A stretch of DNA of 64,000 nucleotides from Spirosoma soli (lineage in GTDB: Bacteria > Bacteroidota > Bacteroidia > Cytophagales > Spirosomataceae). Of this stretch, positions 24,454-34,075 are shown piece by piece; the first letter of the stretch is position 1, and each line of letters begins with the position of its first letter. The notes under the pieces are model-generated. The model worked only from the letters and a program-made list of their open reading frames with translations, was not told where the DNA came from and made no database searches. The stretch spans positions 310,001 to 374,000 of the forward strand of contig NZ_JBHULN010000005.1 of assembly GCF_042684525.1 (NCBI RefSeq), read 5' to 3'. Position numbers and translations under genes: made by a program.

Positions 24454-25299
24454 TCAATCATTCGTAAAACTCCGGGCAAAGATGATATCGTTGGGTTTGA
24501 TACCGTTCCTCGTCAGGGTCAGGGCAGGGTCCAGAAACTGCTTGTGTAGTCCACCCAACGATTGTTTGTAGAAAATCCAACCCAGCAAACTGCCTTCGTG
24601 ATTATGTTCATGGTATAGAATCGGTTGTTCGGGATTTTCTTCGGCATTGTGCGAATAAATCATGTAGTGAAACAGGTCGTGCAGGGTACGGTCGATGGGT
24701 GCTTTAACCGTATACTCAGCTAATTCCGCAGCATCCGGCGCCTTTGCCACCCGAAAATTGAGTCGAACGGTATCGTTCAGCTCAATAAGCGGTACGGCCC
24801 GGTCGACCGGATAAAACCATTTACGGTAAATTTTGGGTGGTATCGCTACCCAAGCCTCGTACGCATATGAACAAAGCATCGGCAACAGGAATGGAATCAG
24901 CCCCGATGCCAACGCGGGTAGAAATCGGTCGGACCGCTGCATAAGTTGAAACAAGCCCGTGAAGGCCCCAGCGATTAGGAACAACATGAATCCCGTCAAA
25001 AGTAACTCCGACCAGAAGCCCCCCTCCACTACGTACGGAAACAACCGACGCGAGGCAATTATGTGGATAACGCCTAACACAATGGCCAACCCTTCGATCC
25101 AATAGAATACTGTGACGAGTGATTCAGAACGCGAGAAAGCGGCTCCCAATCCAGCCGCCAGCGCCAGAGCGCCCAGAGCGTACATCAGCAGCTTTTTGGT
25201 AAATACATCTTTTACCGAGTGCCGCATGACTAAGCCAATCAGGCAGAGAACGGCCATTACGACATAGAGTGAAACGGTAAGAATAACGTCGGTTTTCAT
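24454..25299 (-). CDS. tssN: T6SSiii membrane protein TssN
   Basis: The 281-residue product has about five membrane helices in residues 5-150 and a soluble C-terminal half with H-D-L-F-H-Y-M-I-Y and H-N-H-E-G-S-L-L-G-W. TssN is specific to T6SSiii and is believed to form part of the membrane channel that replaces TssL and TssM of the proteobacterial system. It is flanked by tssG and tssK. Confidence 0.83.
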   Translation of the reverse strand: MKTDVILTVSLYVVMAVLCLIGLVMRHSVKDVFTKKLLMYALGALALAAGLGAAFSRSESLVTVFYWIEGLAIVLGVIHIIASRRLFPYVVEGGFWSELLLTGFMLFLIAGAFTGLFQLMQRSDRFLPALASGLIPFLLPMLCSYAYEAWVAIPPKIYRKWFYPVDRAVPLIELNDTVRLNFRVAKAPDAAELAEYTVKAPIDRTLHDLFHYMIYSHNAEENPEQPILYHEHNHEGSLLGWIFYKQSLGGLHKQFLDPALTLTRNGIKPNDIIFARSFTND

Positions 25300-25477
25300 A
25301 GAGTCTGTTTGGTGTTTCTGCTTTCAGAAAGTCTGTGTTAGCCGCCACGTCGTCTCCGATGATAAGTTATTGATTTTCAACCGCAATTTTATAAAAATTC
25401 ACCACTGCTTTGCTACTTAGTCGAGGTTGGTAGCGTTCCCGCAAACCACCTTTGACTAAACGGTACGTTTTGGGCAT

Positions 25478-26431
25478 TCAGCTTAGAGTTGTAGTTAGCC
25501 CCAGCCGACCTGCTGTACCGGCCGGTACCAGTTGAAAACTTCCCTCAACCTTATTCGTCCTTACCTCCAACTGCCAGTCGGCATCGGCGGGCAACAGATA
25601 GTCGGCCAGTAGTTTGATGTATGCCAGCCCCAATCCATTCGGCAGATAATGCGTTAATTCTTCGTCGGTGAGTGGCTCGATACTGAGCCGCACCGTTCCC
25701 CCATCGTCTACTAAATTGCCTGGATCCACAACCCAATCCTGACCCAGTCGGCCATTACCGAGTGTAACGGACTGCGCAACGGTGGTTCCTTTAGTAGCAG
25801 TGGCGTCGGTAAAAGTTCCGTACCGAATCCAGACCGCTACCTGAAGGAATTCCTCAAAATAGAAGGCCGTCCGCTCCCAATCGCCCGCCACGCGGTGAGC
25901 GTTTGTCCAGATAGCCAGCAAGCAGGCCCGTTGCCGGGGTGACAGCGGCATAGGCAGCTCACCCCACAAATAGCCATGCAGTTCGTCCCAGATCGGTCCG
26001 TAGGCGCGGGTCAGCGCTTGTGCTTCCTGGTCCTCAATTTGCACCCGCTGCCGGAACGACTCCTGTTCAAATGGCAACCAGAATGTACGGGCTTCATTTT
26101 CTTCATGCCGTAGTCGTTTGCTCTGCTCAAGCATGGCGCGTGCCTCATCACGCCCGGCTCGTAATGGCGGAGCAGGCGGATGGTGCAGCGTCTCGGGTAA
26201 CGAATCGTACAGCCCCTCCCGACTCAGGTGCAGTACGTGCGTGAGGGGGTGCTGCGTATCGGCTTCGTAGGTTTCTGCCTTTAGAACATCGGCACTGTAC
26301 GACCGGCTAAACGTACCTTTTGGCCGAACGAACACCTCTGTTGGTAAGGTGGTAGTTCGGTAATGGTCGGCAATCCAGACCTCAGCGCGTATGTCGTATA
26401 GAAATCGCATCGATTCGGGTGTTTCAGCCAA
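25478..26431 (-). CDS. tssG: T6SS baseplate protein TssG
   Basis: The 317-residue product overlaps the end of tssF by 8 bases, the usual coupling of these partners. Two TssG subunits join TssF and TssE in the baseplate wedge. Residues around V-W-I-A-D-H-Y-R and L-P-T-E-V-F-V-R-P near the N terminus and the overall length match Bacteroidota TssG. Sequence identity across the family is low, so the call depends in part on order. Confidence 0.78.
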   Translation of the reverse strand: MAETPESMRFLYDIRAEVWIADHYRTTTLPTEVFVRPKGTFSRSYSADVLKAETYEADTQHPLTHVLHLSREGLYDSLPETLHHPPAPPLRAGRDEARAMLEQSKRLRHEENEARTFWLPFEQESFRQRVQIEDQEAQALTRAYGPIWDELHGYLWGELPMPLSPRQRACLLAIWTNAHRVAGDWERTAFYFEEFLQVAVWIRYGTFTDATATKGTTVAQSVTLGNGRLGQDWVVDPGNLVDDGGTVRLSIEPLTDEELTHYLPNGLGLAYIKLLADYLLPADADWQLEVRTNKVEGSFQLVPAGTAGRLGLTTTLS

Positions 26432-28235
26432 GCGTTGGGTTAGTTAGTACGACTCGTAACGGTAATATTCCCGTCCATTGATCCTGCAATCGAACCGTCA
26501 GTTCATGCGTTAGTTGACGTTGCTCTTCGGCAGTTAAACGCGTTGTACTACGCAGGGTGATCCGAACATCGAGCGTTCGGATTAATCCCTGACGGGGGTT
26601 TGGGCTCACCGTACAGCCTTTCTCTACGTCCACCCGCTCGATGGCTTCGGGAGCGGCCGCTCGGCAGACCGCCCGGATATCTTCGACGGTTAGAGCGCGC
26701 CCCCGCGTCAGTAGGGCCTGCCGAAAAACGGGTAAACTACCCGACGGACTCAGACGGGCCACACCACCCAGCATGGGCCGGAGCAACGTCATGCCTTCGC
26801 GCCGGAACGTGGGCAGCGTTGTTTCAACCCGGGCGCCAATCGGAACGCGGTTGCCCCGTTCAGCAGCCGTAGCCCAGTAATTGACAAACAGATTACCCCG
26901 CTCCGGCCCATTATTAACGATTAGAAAAGGCACCGGCTCGCCTGATGGTAAGGCCGGAATGCTTTGTCGGATTCGCAACAAGCTTTTCTGAATGTCGTCG
27001 ATGTTGCTGCGAAGTGCATCGTAGCCGAGAGCCGCAAAAGACGCGCTTTCGTCACGTAGCAGATCGATCAATTGCCGCACGGCATCGTCGGCATTGCGGC
27101 TATCAAAACGACCTACACCCTGCCGTCGGAGAGCATAGCTGCGGGTGCTGGGGTCGCTGGCGTTCGCGTCGGTATAGGCCGGATACTCATTGCCATCGCT
27201 GTCGGTCACGTCGGCCAGTTCAATCAACGGCAGATCCGCCTGGATCGGAAATACGTTCAGGCCATCGCCCAACCGGAAAGGGGTCATCTTCACCAATTGC
27301 CGGTTCAATACTGGAAAGGCATTTAGTACACATTCTGTCTTGCCCATCACATCGGCTCCGAATACGGTCGGAAACTCCACCCGAATCCAGGTGAGCATGG
27401 GCAGGGTTTGCAGCAAGGCCGGGTCGAAGGCCTCTGTCAGGGCTGTCGGGTAGAATGTGCCATTAGCGGCTGGAGTAGGTGGTGGAAACTTACCCCGCAC
27501 AGTTACGAAGTTAGCCCGGTAGTAATGGTCTGCGTGGATTTCTATCATTCGCAGGGCGGTAGACAAACTATTTTCGGGTTGAAAATCGGTGCCAGGTTCG
27601 AGTGAAAGCGCCTGATCGTTTAGCCACCAGCGCGTTTGTGGCAGATGCTGGGCGTAATCATAAATGGGTAAGGGTAGGTTTTTCCAATCGAAAAAGAACC
27701 GCAGGGTCAATTCTGGTGTCAGGCCAGGCATGAGTTCCAGGCCAAGCCAGAGCGTGTAGTCGGGTAACCGACGGTGCAATGAAGCTTGGGCTACGGGAAT
27801 GGTATTGCCCATTTCGTCGACGCGCCAAAGTTGGTGTCCCGTTGCTAGGCAGGCCACTCGTCCGTTGACAATCGGAAACCGACCCGCAGGCGAGAGGGCA
27901 ATTTCTTCGCCGGTTTGCGGATGGCGGGTCGTGAACGTATCGGTGCGGGTAACCTCGCCCGTTAGCTCGACGGGGCGGGCCATCAATACGCTATGCGCCG
28001 GGCGGGGTGCCGTGACCACTTCGGGCAACAAGAGCTCGACCAATCGCTCCAGAATACGACCCCGCGACGCTTGTATTTCGCCGTACACCCGCTCCGACTC
28101 TGTGGCTAGAGCGCCTACCAGTAAATCAACTAATGGATCGAAAGCGTTGGTGTCGATAGCCGACTCCTGATACCCCCAAAGCCGCGATGCTTGTTGTAGC
28201 ATGCGGCTTTTAATCTGATCACGGGTTTCGAGCAT
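26424..28235 (-). CDS. tssF: T6SS baseplate protein TssF
   Basis: The 603-residue product starts with L-E-T-R-D-Q-I-K-S-R-M-L and has R-L-V-E-L-L-L-P-E near residue 65, the TssF signature equivalent to phage gp6. TssF forms the wedge scaffold with TssG and TssE. The gene overlaps tssG and lies 128 bases after tssE. Confidence 0.87.
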   Translation of the reverse strand: MLETRDQIKSRMLQQASRLWGYQESAIDTNAFDPLVDLLVGALATESERVYGEIQASRGRILERLVELLLPEVVTAPRPAHSVLMARPVELTGEVTRTDTFTTRHPQTGEEIALSPAGRFPIVNGRVACLATGHQLWRVDEMGNTIPVAQASLHRRLPDYTLWLGLELMPGLTPELTLRFFFDWKNLPLPIYDYAQHLPQTRWWLNDQALSLEPGTDFQPENSLSTALRMIEIHADHYYRANFVTVRGKFPPPTPAANGTFYPTALTEAFDPALLQTLPMLTWIRVEFPTVFGADVMGKTECVLNAFPVLNRQLVKMTPFRLGDGLNVFPIQADLPLIELADVTDSDGNEYPAYTDANASDPSTRSYALRRQGVGRFDSRNADDAVRQLIDLLRDESASFAALGYDALRSNIDDIQKSLLRIRQSIPALPSGEPVPFLIVNNGPERGNLFVNYWATAAERGNRVPIGARVETTLPTFRREGMTLLRPMLGGVARLSPSGSLPVFRQALLTRGRALTVEDIRAVCRAAAPEAIERVDVEKGCTVSPNPRQGLIRTLDVRITLRSTTRLTAEEQRQLTHELTVRLQDQWTGILPLRVVLTNPTLG

Positions 28236-28363
28236 GGAATAAACGTATTATATGGTTGATGCTATGGCTGCCATTGGTTTTGTCAGGTTATGAAATACGT
28301 ACAGCTTTATGTCGGGCGGATCTCACCGAGCCGAAGCGTGACAAGATCTTACTAATCGGAGGT

Positions 28364-28801
28364 TCATTCGCTGGCTACGGGGCTGAAATACATGACAAAC
28401 GTCTGCTCAGGCATGGTCTCGCCCGTTTCGGGCAGGTTGCCCGTGACCCGAATCGTAATCCGCCGACGCACCCGGATGATCCGCCCATCGGCATCCTGAT
28501 CGGCGGGTTCGTCAATATCTACGTAGACTCGCGCGTACTGTAACCGTTTCTCATACTGCACAATCAGGTTTGTGATGGTCTGTTCGGCATCGCTTTTCCA
28601 TTGTGTAGGATTAGTGATATTGGCATAATCTTCGGCCCAGATGCCACATCCCATGGCTGGGTCGTAGCGGTATTCGTTCAGGCGGGTCGACAACAGCAGG
28701 TTAATGTGCTCCCGAATGGCCTCAACGGGCGCAATACGAGGTTGCGCCCGCTTACGAAGCAGGTTTGGTATCGGGGCGTTGAGCGAGTAAGCGTTGGGCA
28801 T
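28364..28801 (-). CDS. tssE: T6SS baseplate protein TssE (gp25-like)
   Basis: From ATG 28801 the product has 145 residues. A longer frame would overlap the gene upstream. It carries I-R-E-H-I-N-L-L-L-S-T-R-L-N-E-Y-R-Y-D-P-A-M-G in pieces matching the gp25 core with the conserved acidic/Arg pattern, followed by a beta-strand C terminus. TssE is the lysozyme-like wedge protein of the contractile baseplate, where it starts sheath assembly. Confidence 0.87.
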   Translation of the reverse strand: MPNAYSLNAPIPNLLRKRAQPRIAPVEAIREHINLLLSTRLNEYRYDPAMGCGIWAEDYANITNPTQWKSDAEQTITNLIVQYEKRLQYARVYVDIDEPADQDADGRIIRVRRRITIRVTGNLPETGETMPEQTFVMYFSPVASE

Positions 28802-28826
28802 GGCGTTCAATCTTATTGTCAAAACA

Positions 28827-29387
28827 TTAACCTGGTATCCGTCTGAGTACCTGTTCCGGATCAATCCAGCCCGTTAATACTTCCGACATACCCTTTGCGA
28901 TACCGAAATGCAAATGTTCTTCAATTTTTGGAAGGCCCCGTGCGTTACCACTACTGCCTGTAAATCCAATCATATCGCGACCCATAACAGAACCTAATGG
29001 CCGGTAGCCTGTGCAGAAATCAGTATCTCTTCCTGCATAAAATACCAGCCCTTGCTCACTCTGGATGGCCACGGAAATGGATTGTAAATGGGCATACTGG
29101 GCATACAGCGTTGTACCACCATACTCAAATTCGAGCACCAACTCTAAGCCGAAGCCTGACTGACGGCTGTTTCGCCAGTAGAGATACCCATCGGTAATAG
29201 AAAAAACCGCTGTACCTTCGTTCGCTTCAAGGTCGATACCGTTATGATTCCGGGGTTCAGGCAATTTAGTCTTTTGGTTGATTTGAACTCGAATTCCCTG
29301 GCCAAACCGACATTTCTGAGGTCCATAATTTCCGCTGATAATCTGTCGAATTCGATTGCGTAAGAGTGGATAGTAGAGTTGTGCCAT
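28827..29387 (-). CDS. M23-family peptidase, probable T6SS effector
   Basis: The 186-residue product (ATG 29387) contains the LytM/M23 zinc ligands N-H-N-G-I-D-L (His, Asp) and E-H-L-H-F-G (second His pair), plus Y-A-H-L before them. M23 enzymes cut peptidoglycan cross-bridges. There is no signal peptide, and the gene lies between the VgrG region and tssE, so delivery through the T6SS to rival cells is the likely role. An in-frame ATG at 29405 is also possible. No obvious immunity gene with a leader sits beside it. Confidence 0.78.
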   Translation of the reverse strand: MAQLYYPLLRNRIRQIISGNYGPQKCRFGQGIRVQINQKTKLPEPRNHNGIDLEANEGTAVFSITDGYLYWRNSRQSGFGLELVLEFEYGGTTLYAQYAHLQSISVAIQSEQGLVFYAGRDTDFCTGYRPLGSVMGRDMIGFTGSSGNARGLPKIEEHLHFGIAKGMSEVLTGWIDPEQVLRRIPG

Positions 29388-29420
29388 TTTTTGAAAGATG
29401 TACACGTTTTATGTTAACTA

Positions 29421-29816
29421 TTATTGCTGATGCGGTGTGCCTGGAGACATCCACGGTGCAATCTGCTCCGTGGTCTCATCACCAGTGATTCGCCATACAT
29501 AATCATTATTGTCAATTTGAAGGTGGTAGCCTTTACCATCCACCGATAAGGTAACATGTCGATTCTGATCAGCTCCCCGACCAGTGCTCCCAAAGCCTCC
29601 TTCGTGACGGGCAGCCAATATTCGCCAATTACCCGAAGCCATCTTTTTTAAGAGATAACCAGCCGCATGGGGCACCCCCGGGCCGGACGACTCTACGGCT
29701 TCCTGCAACAACTTTACAACTTCATCCGTACTAACCGGTTTTTCATCGTTCGGCACATACTGCCGCTTACTAATTCCGTTCATACGTGCTTTATGGATGT
29801 CGGCTTTCGTTGCCAT
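29421..29816 (-). CDS. Unknown 131-residue protein encoded after VgrG
   Basis: I do not recognise a family. The protein has no signal peptide or membrane helix. The first half is helical and charged, with A-A-G-Y-L-L-K-K-M. The second half has beta-type runs such as H-V-T-L-S-V-D-G and G-Y-H-L-Q-I-D-N-N-D-Y-V-W. It starts 8 bases after vgrG, where adaptors or effectors usually lie, and precedes the M23 gene. Adaptor, effector or immunity protein are all possible. Confidence 0.6.
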   Translation of the reverse strand: MATKADIHKARMNGISKRQYVPNDEKPVSTDEVVKLLQEAVESSGPGVPHAAGYLLKKMASGNWRILAARHEGGFGSTGRGADQNRHVTLSVDGKGYHLQIDNNDYVWRITGDETTEQIAPWMSPGTPHQQ

Positions 29817-29824
29817 AGAGTTCG

Positions 29825-31675
29825 TTAGTTAATCATCACAATCGCTCCCTTTAGCATGGCCTGCGCCCCGCCGTCGAGTTCGAGACCGGCTCCGGCTTTG
29901 ACGGATGTTTGTACGTCGCCTTCAATTTTTACGCCCATCCCTTTTACCGAGACACTAGTCATTCCTTCAATTTTAACATCGGTGCTAGCCATGATTTCAA
30001 TGTCTGTATTGGCCTTCATCTTCATATTTTGATCGTTTTCAATTGACGACTTACCCGCCTTCACGTTCCATTCGTTTTTGGCCTTCATATTAATCTTGTT
30101 GGCACTCATGTTAATGGTATCCGCGTCCAGATTAATGGTACCCTGACTCTTAATGTTGATGTGGGTACCGCCGTCGAGCGAAAGAAGGATATGATTTTTC
30201 CGGTCTTTATCGTGCAGGCTAATGCATTCTTTCCCGCCTTCATCGTTAATGACGATGTGATTTCCCCCCTGCGTGATAATTGCTTTGTAATAGTTATCGG
30301 TCGAGAAGTACGTGTCCATTTTAGTAAACTTGTTCGGCACGACACCCGTCACGAGGGGGCGGGCCGGATCGTCGTTCTCGAACATGGTCATCACCACTGA
30401 GTTTATTTCGGGAATGAAATAGAAACCCTGGTTCGCCACGCCATTATAGGGCGTAATGACCCGTAGCCAGGGTGAACTCTCGGTGTCGCCCTGCGCCGTC
30501 TGCCAAAGAAACAATACCCGGATACGCCCCAGGTGTTCAGGGTCATCAACGTGCGTAACTTTAGCCTGCTGCGCATTCGCGTGAGGCATGTGGAACGTTG
30601 GATTCGTACGAAATTCGACCCCGGCCGGAATGGCCTCGAACCGGTTGGAATACCCGCCACTCAAATCGGCCTCGTGGCTGATTGAGATGATGCGGTACTG
30701 GCCTAAACTTTCTGTGCGCCGGGCGCGGGCGTTTAGGCTGGAACTTTCCTTGATATCGATGACGGAACCTATTTTCAAACCAATTTTGCTGCTCGATCCA
30801 CTGAAGATGACGGAGTTGGCTACCGACGCTTTTTTCTCGTAACCCACTTGCTGTTTAACTTCGCCATCGGTCCAGTTTGGCAGGGGCGGCAGGCTGAATG
30901 TACGTTCGGGATACAGATTCTCGGCTTTGTCAATCAGGAACTGACCGTATTCGCCTAAGCCCGACACGCGTACGTCTTTGGAATGGCTTTTGACCGTCTG
31001 GCTCTTGATGTAGTTGTAGTCTTCGATGAAAAACTCACCGCCCGGCAAGTCCATCCGCATGTCGAAGGCGCTGATGTCGTTTCCGTATTGGAGTTCGATG
31101 GGCGAACCGCCGGGAACATCACCAAAAACGGTTTTCTCACCGTCGAAGTAAAACCAGTTGCCAGTAATGGCCGCAAACCGATGCAGGAAGTTATAGCTGC
31201 TTTCGTTAAACTTCACTACGTAGTCTTCCTGTTGGCTGTTGCGTGGGCTAACGCTTGGCTTCAGTAAGCTCTGGTTGTATTCGCCCAGTACTTTGTTAAC
31301 AACGGTGGCATGGTCTTTCTGGTAAAAAGCCGCATAGCGTGTGCCCTGTTCGAGCAGGATCGACGCGCTGAACCCGCGAATTACAATTGAGCTACCGCTG
31401 GCGGCCTGTTTCGACAGAAACAGTTGCGTAATAAAGCCCCGAAATACGAACGATGTTCCGCCACCCTGCTGGTATTTGATGGTGATCAGCACTTCCTTGC
31501 TGATAAATTCTTTCGACTGATTAATCTTCATCGCGCCCGCTCCTTCGACCTGCTCAATGGGTACGCTTAGCTCAAACGTGTGGTGCCGGTCAATCCATTG
31601 CTGAATATTAACCCGGGAGAAAATCTCAACACGTTTGCCGCCAATTTCGATCTGGACGCTGGACAGGTTGTTCAT
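29825..31675 (-). CDS. tssI: VgrG spike protein (TssI)
   Basis: The 616-residue product matches VgrG: an N-terminal gp27-like half with I-V-I-R-G-F and F-L-H-R-F-A-A-I-T-G, then the OB fold with A-K-V-T-H-V-D-D-P-E-H-L-G-R-I-R-V. A repetitive needle with K-M-K-A-N-T-D-I-E-I runs to the end. No extra toxin domain is attached, and the tail ends in a repetitive triple-helix-type segment. VgrG caps the Hcp tube and carries the PAAR tip and effectors. Confidence 0.94.
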   Translation of the reverse strand: MNNLSSVQIEIGGKRVEIFSRVNIQQWIDRHHTFELSVPIEQVEGAGAMKINQSKEFISKEVLITIKYQQGGGTSFVFRGFITQLFLSKQAASGSSIVIRGFSASILLEQGTRYAAFYQKDHATVVNKVLGEYNQSLLKPSVSPRNSQQEDYVVKFNESSYNFLHRFAAITGNWFYFDGEKTVFGDVPGGSPIELQYGNDISAFDMRMDLPGGEFFIEDYNYIKSQTVKSHSKDVRVSGLGEYGQFLIDKAENLYPERTFSLPPLPNWTDGEVKQQVGYEKKASVANSVIFSGSSSKIGLKIGSVIDIKESSSLNARARRTESLGQYRIISISHEADLSGGYSNRFEAIPAGVEFRTNPTFHMPHANAQQAKVTHVDDPEHLGRIRVLFLWQTAQGDTESSPWLRVITPYNGVANQGFYFIPEINSVVMTMFENDDPARPLVTGVVPNKFTKMDTYFSTDNYYKAIITQGGNHIVINDEGGKECISLHDKDRKNHILLSLDGGTHINIKSQGTINLDADTINMSANKINMKAKNEWNVKAGKSSIENDQNMKMKANTDIEIMASTDVKIEGMTSVSVKGMGVKIEGDVQTSVKAGAGLELDGGAQAMLKGAIVMIN

Positions 31676-31723
31676 GAGAGCACTAAGTCGCTTTTACAGG
31701 TGGTTACTTAGATTGAAGGGCTT

Positions 31724-32149
31724 TTAAAAACCCAGAAGAAGTACCATGACCGGTACATCCTTACCATCAATAGTAGTTTTGGAAGTCCATTCTTTGTATG
31801 GTTTATTGGAGGGTACCAGCACTCCCGCAATACCACCAATTACTCCTCCTAAAGTCGGCCCCAGCAGTTTAGTAGCAAATGAACGTAACTGTCCTGATGC
31901 TACTTTACCAAAACCATTTCGTTCAATCCACTGAGTTACCGAATCAACAATGCCAGTACCGCTTCTCTCCAGCGTAATGAGAAATCGTTTCCGACCATTT
32001 TCTTCATACAGAACAGCAGTACCTTCTGCATCTTCATACCACATCTTACGAGCAGGCAGGGGTACCCAATACCCGTCTAAGCGAGCATAGCCTACTTCGA
32101 GTCCTTCATCGAAGCCAAGTGGCCATTCGTTCAGTTTGATTACAGCCAT
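31724..32149 (-). CDS. Unknown 141-residue protein between Hcp and VgrG
   Basis: I recognise no family. Residues 1-80 are soluble with W-Y-E-D-A-E-G-T-A-V-L-Y. Residues 95-115 (L-L-G-P-T-L-G-G-V-I-G-G-I-A-G-V) form a Gly-zipper hydrophobic segment like those of membrane-inserting proteins. There is no signal peptide. Position between the tube and spike genes makes it a candidate effector or adaptor. This is inference. Confidence 0.6.
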   Translation of the reverse strand: MAVIKLNEWPLGFDEGLEVGYARLDGYWVPLPARKMWYEDAEGTAVLYEENGRKRFLITLERSGTGIVDSVTQWIERNGFGKVASGQLRSFATKLLGPTLGGVIGGIAGVLVPSNKPYKEWTSKTTIDGKDVPVMVLLLGF

Positions 32150-32232
32150 TGCGTTGTCAGTTTAAACATCCATGCTTGTGCAGGTTCTCTGGCGAATGAA
32201 ACTCCTAAGAACCTGCACAGAAGAAGTGTTTA

Positions 32233-32628
32233 TTAATAAGCCGCCCACTTGTTCTCGTGGGTGGCGCCGTCGATGGACAGCTTGCGGGCTGAGATGACCA
32301 CGCTGGTGCTCATGGGGGCGTTGTTACGGGCATCCATGCTCTCGGAGTAGCCCGTCAGGAACGCGTCTTCAAACTTCAGTTCCTTCATCGGAGAATCTTC
32401 GTCCTGTTTATAGAACTTGATGCTGCCACCGAATTTTTTATTGGGGTCAATCATCATCTTAAACGCGGTCGTGTCTTTAGTCGACTCAAACTCGGCGTTA
32501 ACCTGACCACCCATAACGTCAGAGGTAGGCTTACCAGTTGTATAATCGGTGTTCTGCCCCAGTGAAAAACTGCAGTGCAGCAGACGATACTCGGTACCAT
32601 CGAGGGTAATAGTTGCTTTGAAAGCCAT
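32233..32628 (-). CDS. tssD: Hcp tube protein (TssD)
   Basis: The 131-residue product has the Hcp-fold pattern of Bacteroidota TssD: a short N-terminal strand pair, Q-N-T-D-Y-T-T-G-K-P, V-N-A-E-F-E-S-T-K-D and a C-terminal S-T-S-V-V-I-S-A-R-K. Hcp rings stack into the tube that is shot by the sheath. The gene lies just after tssC. Confidence 0.88.
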   Translation of the reverse strand: MAFKATITLDGTEYRLLHCSFSLGQNTDYTTGKPTSDVMGGQVNAEFESTKDTTAFKMMIDPNKKFGGSIKFYKQDEDSPMKELKFEDAFLTGYSESMDARNNAPMSTSVVISARKLSIDGATHENKWAAY

Positions 32629-32680
32629 GGTTGTAATTGGTTATTGGTTGTGATACGAATTGGTTGAAGGTTACTCTGGT

Positions 32681-34051
32681 CTACTGTTGTGAAACATCTG
32701 CTTTCCAGTCGTTGGCATCGTCGCCTTTAGTGCCGTCGAGCTTCACGAGAAAGTTTTTGGCGGGGAAATATGGCTTGATATGAATGTCGAGGTGAATACG
32801 ATCTTTGACATCCTTGTCCCGCTCGAATCGCAGAATCTTAAAGTCTTCAATAATCTTGTCAGCTCCAGTAATGCCATTCAGAAACTTTACGATTTGCGCT
32901 CGTAGGTCTTTTTCAGCATCGTAGGTCCAGTTCTCAAAAGCGCGCCGGTTCAGGAAGTCGATTAAAACTTTCATGATCCAGTCGAACACCCGCACAACGG
33001 AGTACGTTTGCAGCCCCTGATTGTCACCGTTGAAGAGCGTCTTGGCCGAATACGCCATCACCTTGTTGTATTCGTTTACCATGGGTACTAAGCCTAACTT
33101 TTCGAGATTGGCGATTTCGCTTTTCTTCATCTCGAATCGCACGCCATCCACTTCATTTAGCGTTCCGTGCTTACTGCCGGCTACGGGCTGCTGAAGCATG
33201 GTTTTATAAATTTTACCCGCCAGAGCTGAGGAAGGCGGCACGTAAAGAGGCTCTTCTTCACCCAGTTCACTGAATGCTTCCCGACCGACGAGGTAATTGC
33301 AGGTCATCATGACGTTGGCTTTATAGGCATCGGCGCTGGGCATATCTTCATCCTGCCAAAGTTCCAGCACGTCGTCGGGTGAATCCAAATGACGATAGTC
33401 GGTAAGCATCATTACTTTATTCTCGTGCGCCAGCCGCGCCCACTTATCGACCACTTTCTTGGAACCAAGATATCCCGGCAACACCATTAGCGAATAGTTA
33501 TTACGCAGATCAAGCTTGTCGTAGTTCTGACGCAGTTCGTTGGCGATTTCGTCGAAGAAAATCGTATTATCCAGATCCTGAATCTGCTCGGGATCAGCGT
33601 TGACGATGGAGAGGTTCTTTATCTTTTCGGTATCCGCATTTTTGTAAAACAAGGCCACCGAGCGGTACGCCGTTTCAAGATCTTTCGTCTCGTCGACGGC
33701 TTTTTTGAGGTTCCGGCGGAGCGTTTCAGCGGCTGTTTCGGCTTTCTGCTCGGCTTCACCGATCATGTCGGCTACATTCTCGTGCGACTCCAGCAGTTCG
33801 GTCCATTCTTTTAGTCGTTTCTTGAGGGCTTTTCGGTCTTTTTCGGAGCCCTTTTCGGTCAGAAAAATGTTCTTACGGGCCTTCTTGCCGGGGTTCAGGT
33901 TCTGCGCCCCATCAACCGTAGTTTCAACGAATTCAAACCCGCCAAATTTGGCTAGCTGCTGGCTACTATCAACCAGTGCCTGAGCAGGGTTCGCTATTTT
34001 TACGCGTTCTTTGACGGCTTTGCCGTTTTCTAGTTGTTCGGATGATTCCAT
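32681..34051 (-). CDS. tssC: T6SS sheath protein TssC
   Basis: The 456-residue product is the large sheath subunit. It shows the TssC C-terminal half with L-F-N-G-D-N-Q-G-L-Q-T-Y and R-R-A-F-E-N-W, and a helical N terminus (about 60-140) with heptads that would pair with TssB. It is located 24 bases after tssB. Sheath dimers of TssB and TssC contract to drive the tube. Confidence 0.92.
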   Translation of the reverse strand: MESSEQLENGKAVKERVKIANPAQALVDSSQQLAKFGGFEFVETTVDGAQNLNPGKKARKNIFLTEKGSEKDRKALKKRLKEWTELLESHENVADMIGEAEQKAETAAETLRRNLKKAVDETKDLETAYRSVALFYKNADTEKIKNLSIVNADPEQIQDLDNTIFFDEIANELRQNYDKLDLRNNYSLMVLPGYLGSKKVVDKWARLAHENKVMMLTDYRHLDSPDDVLELWQDEDMPSADAYKANVMMTCNYLVGREAFSELGEEEPLYVPPSSALAGKIYKTMLQQPVAGSKHGTLNEVDGVRFEMKKSEIANLEKLGLVPMVNEYNKVMAYSAKTLFNGDNQGLQTYSVVRVFDWIMKVLIDFLNRRAFENWTYDAEKDLRAQIVKFLNGITGADKIIEDFKILRFERDKDVKDRIHLDIHIKPYFPAKNFLVKLDGTKGDDANDWKADVSQQ

Positions 34052-34075
34052 GCTGGTATTGAGTAGAGAGTGGGG

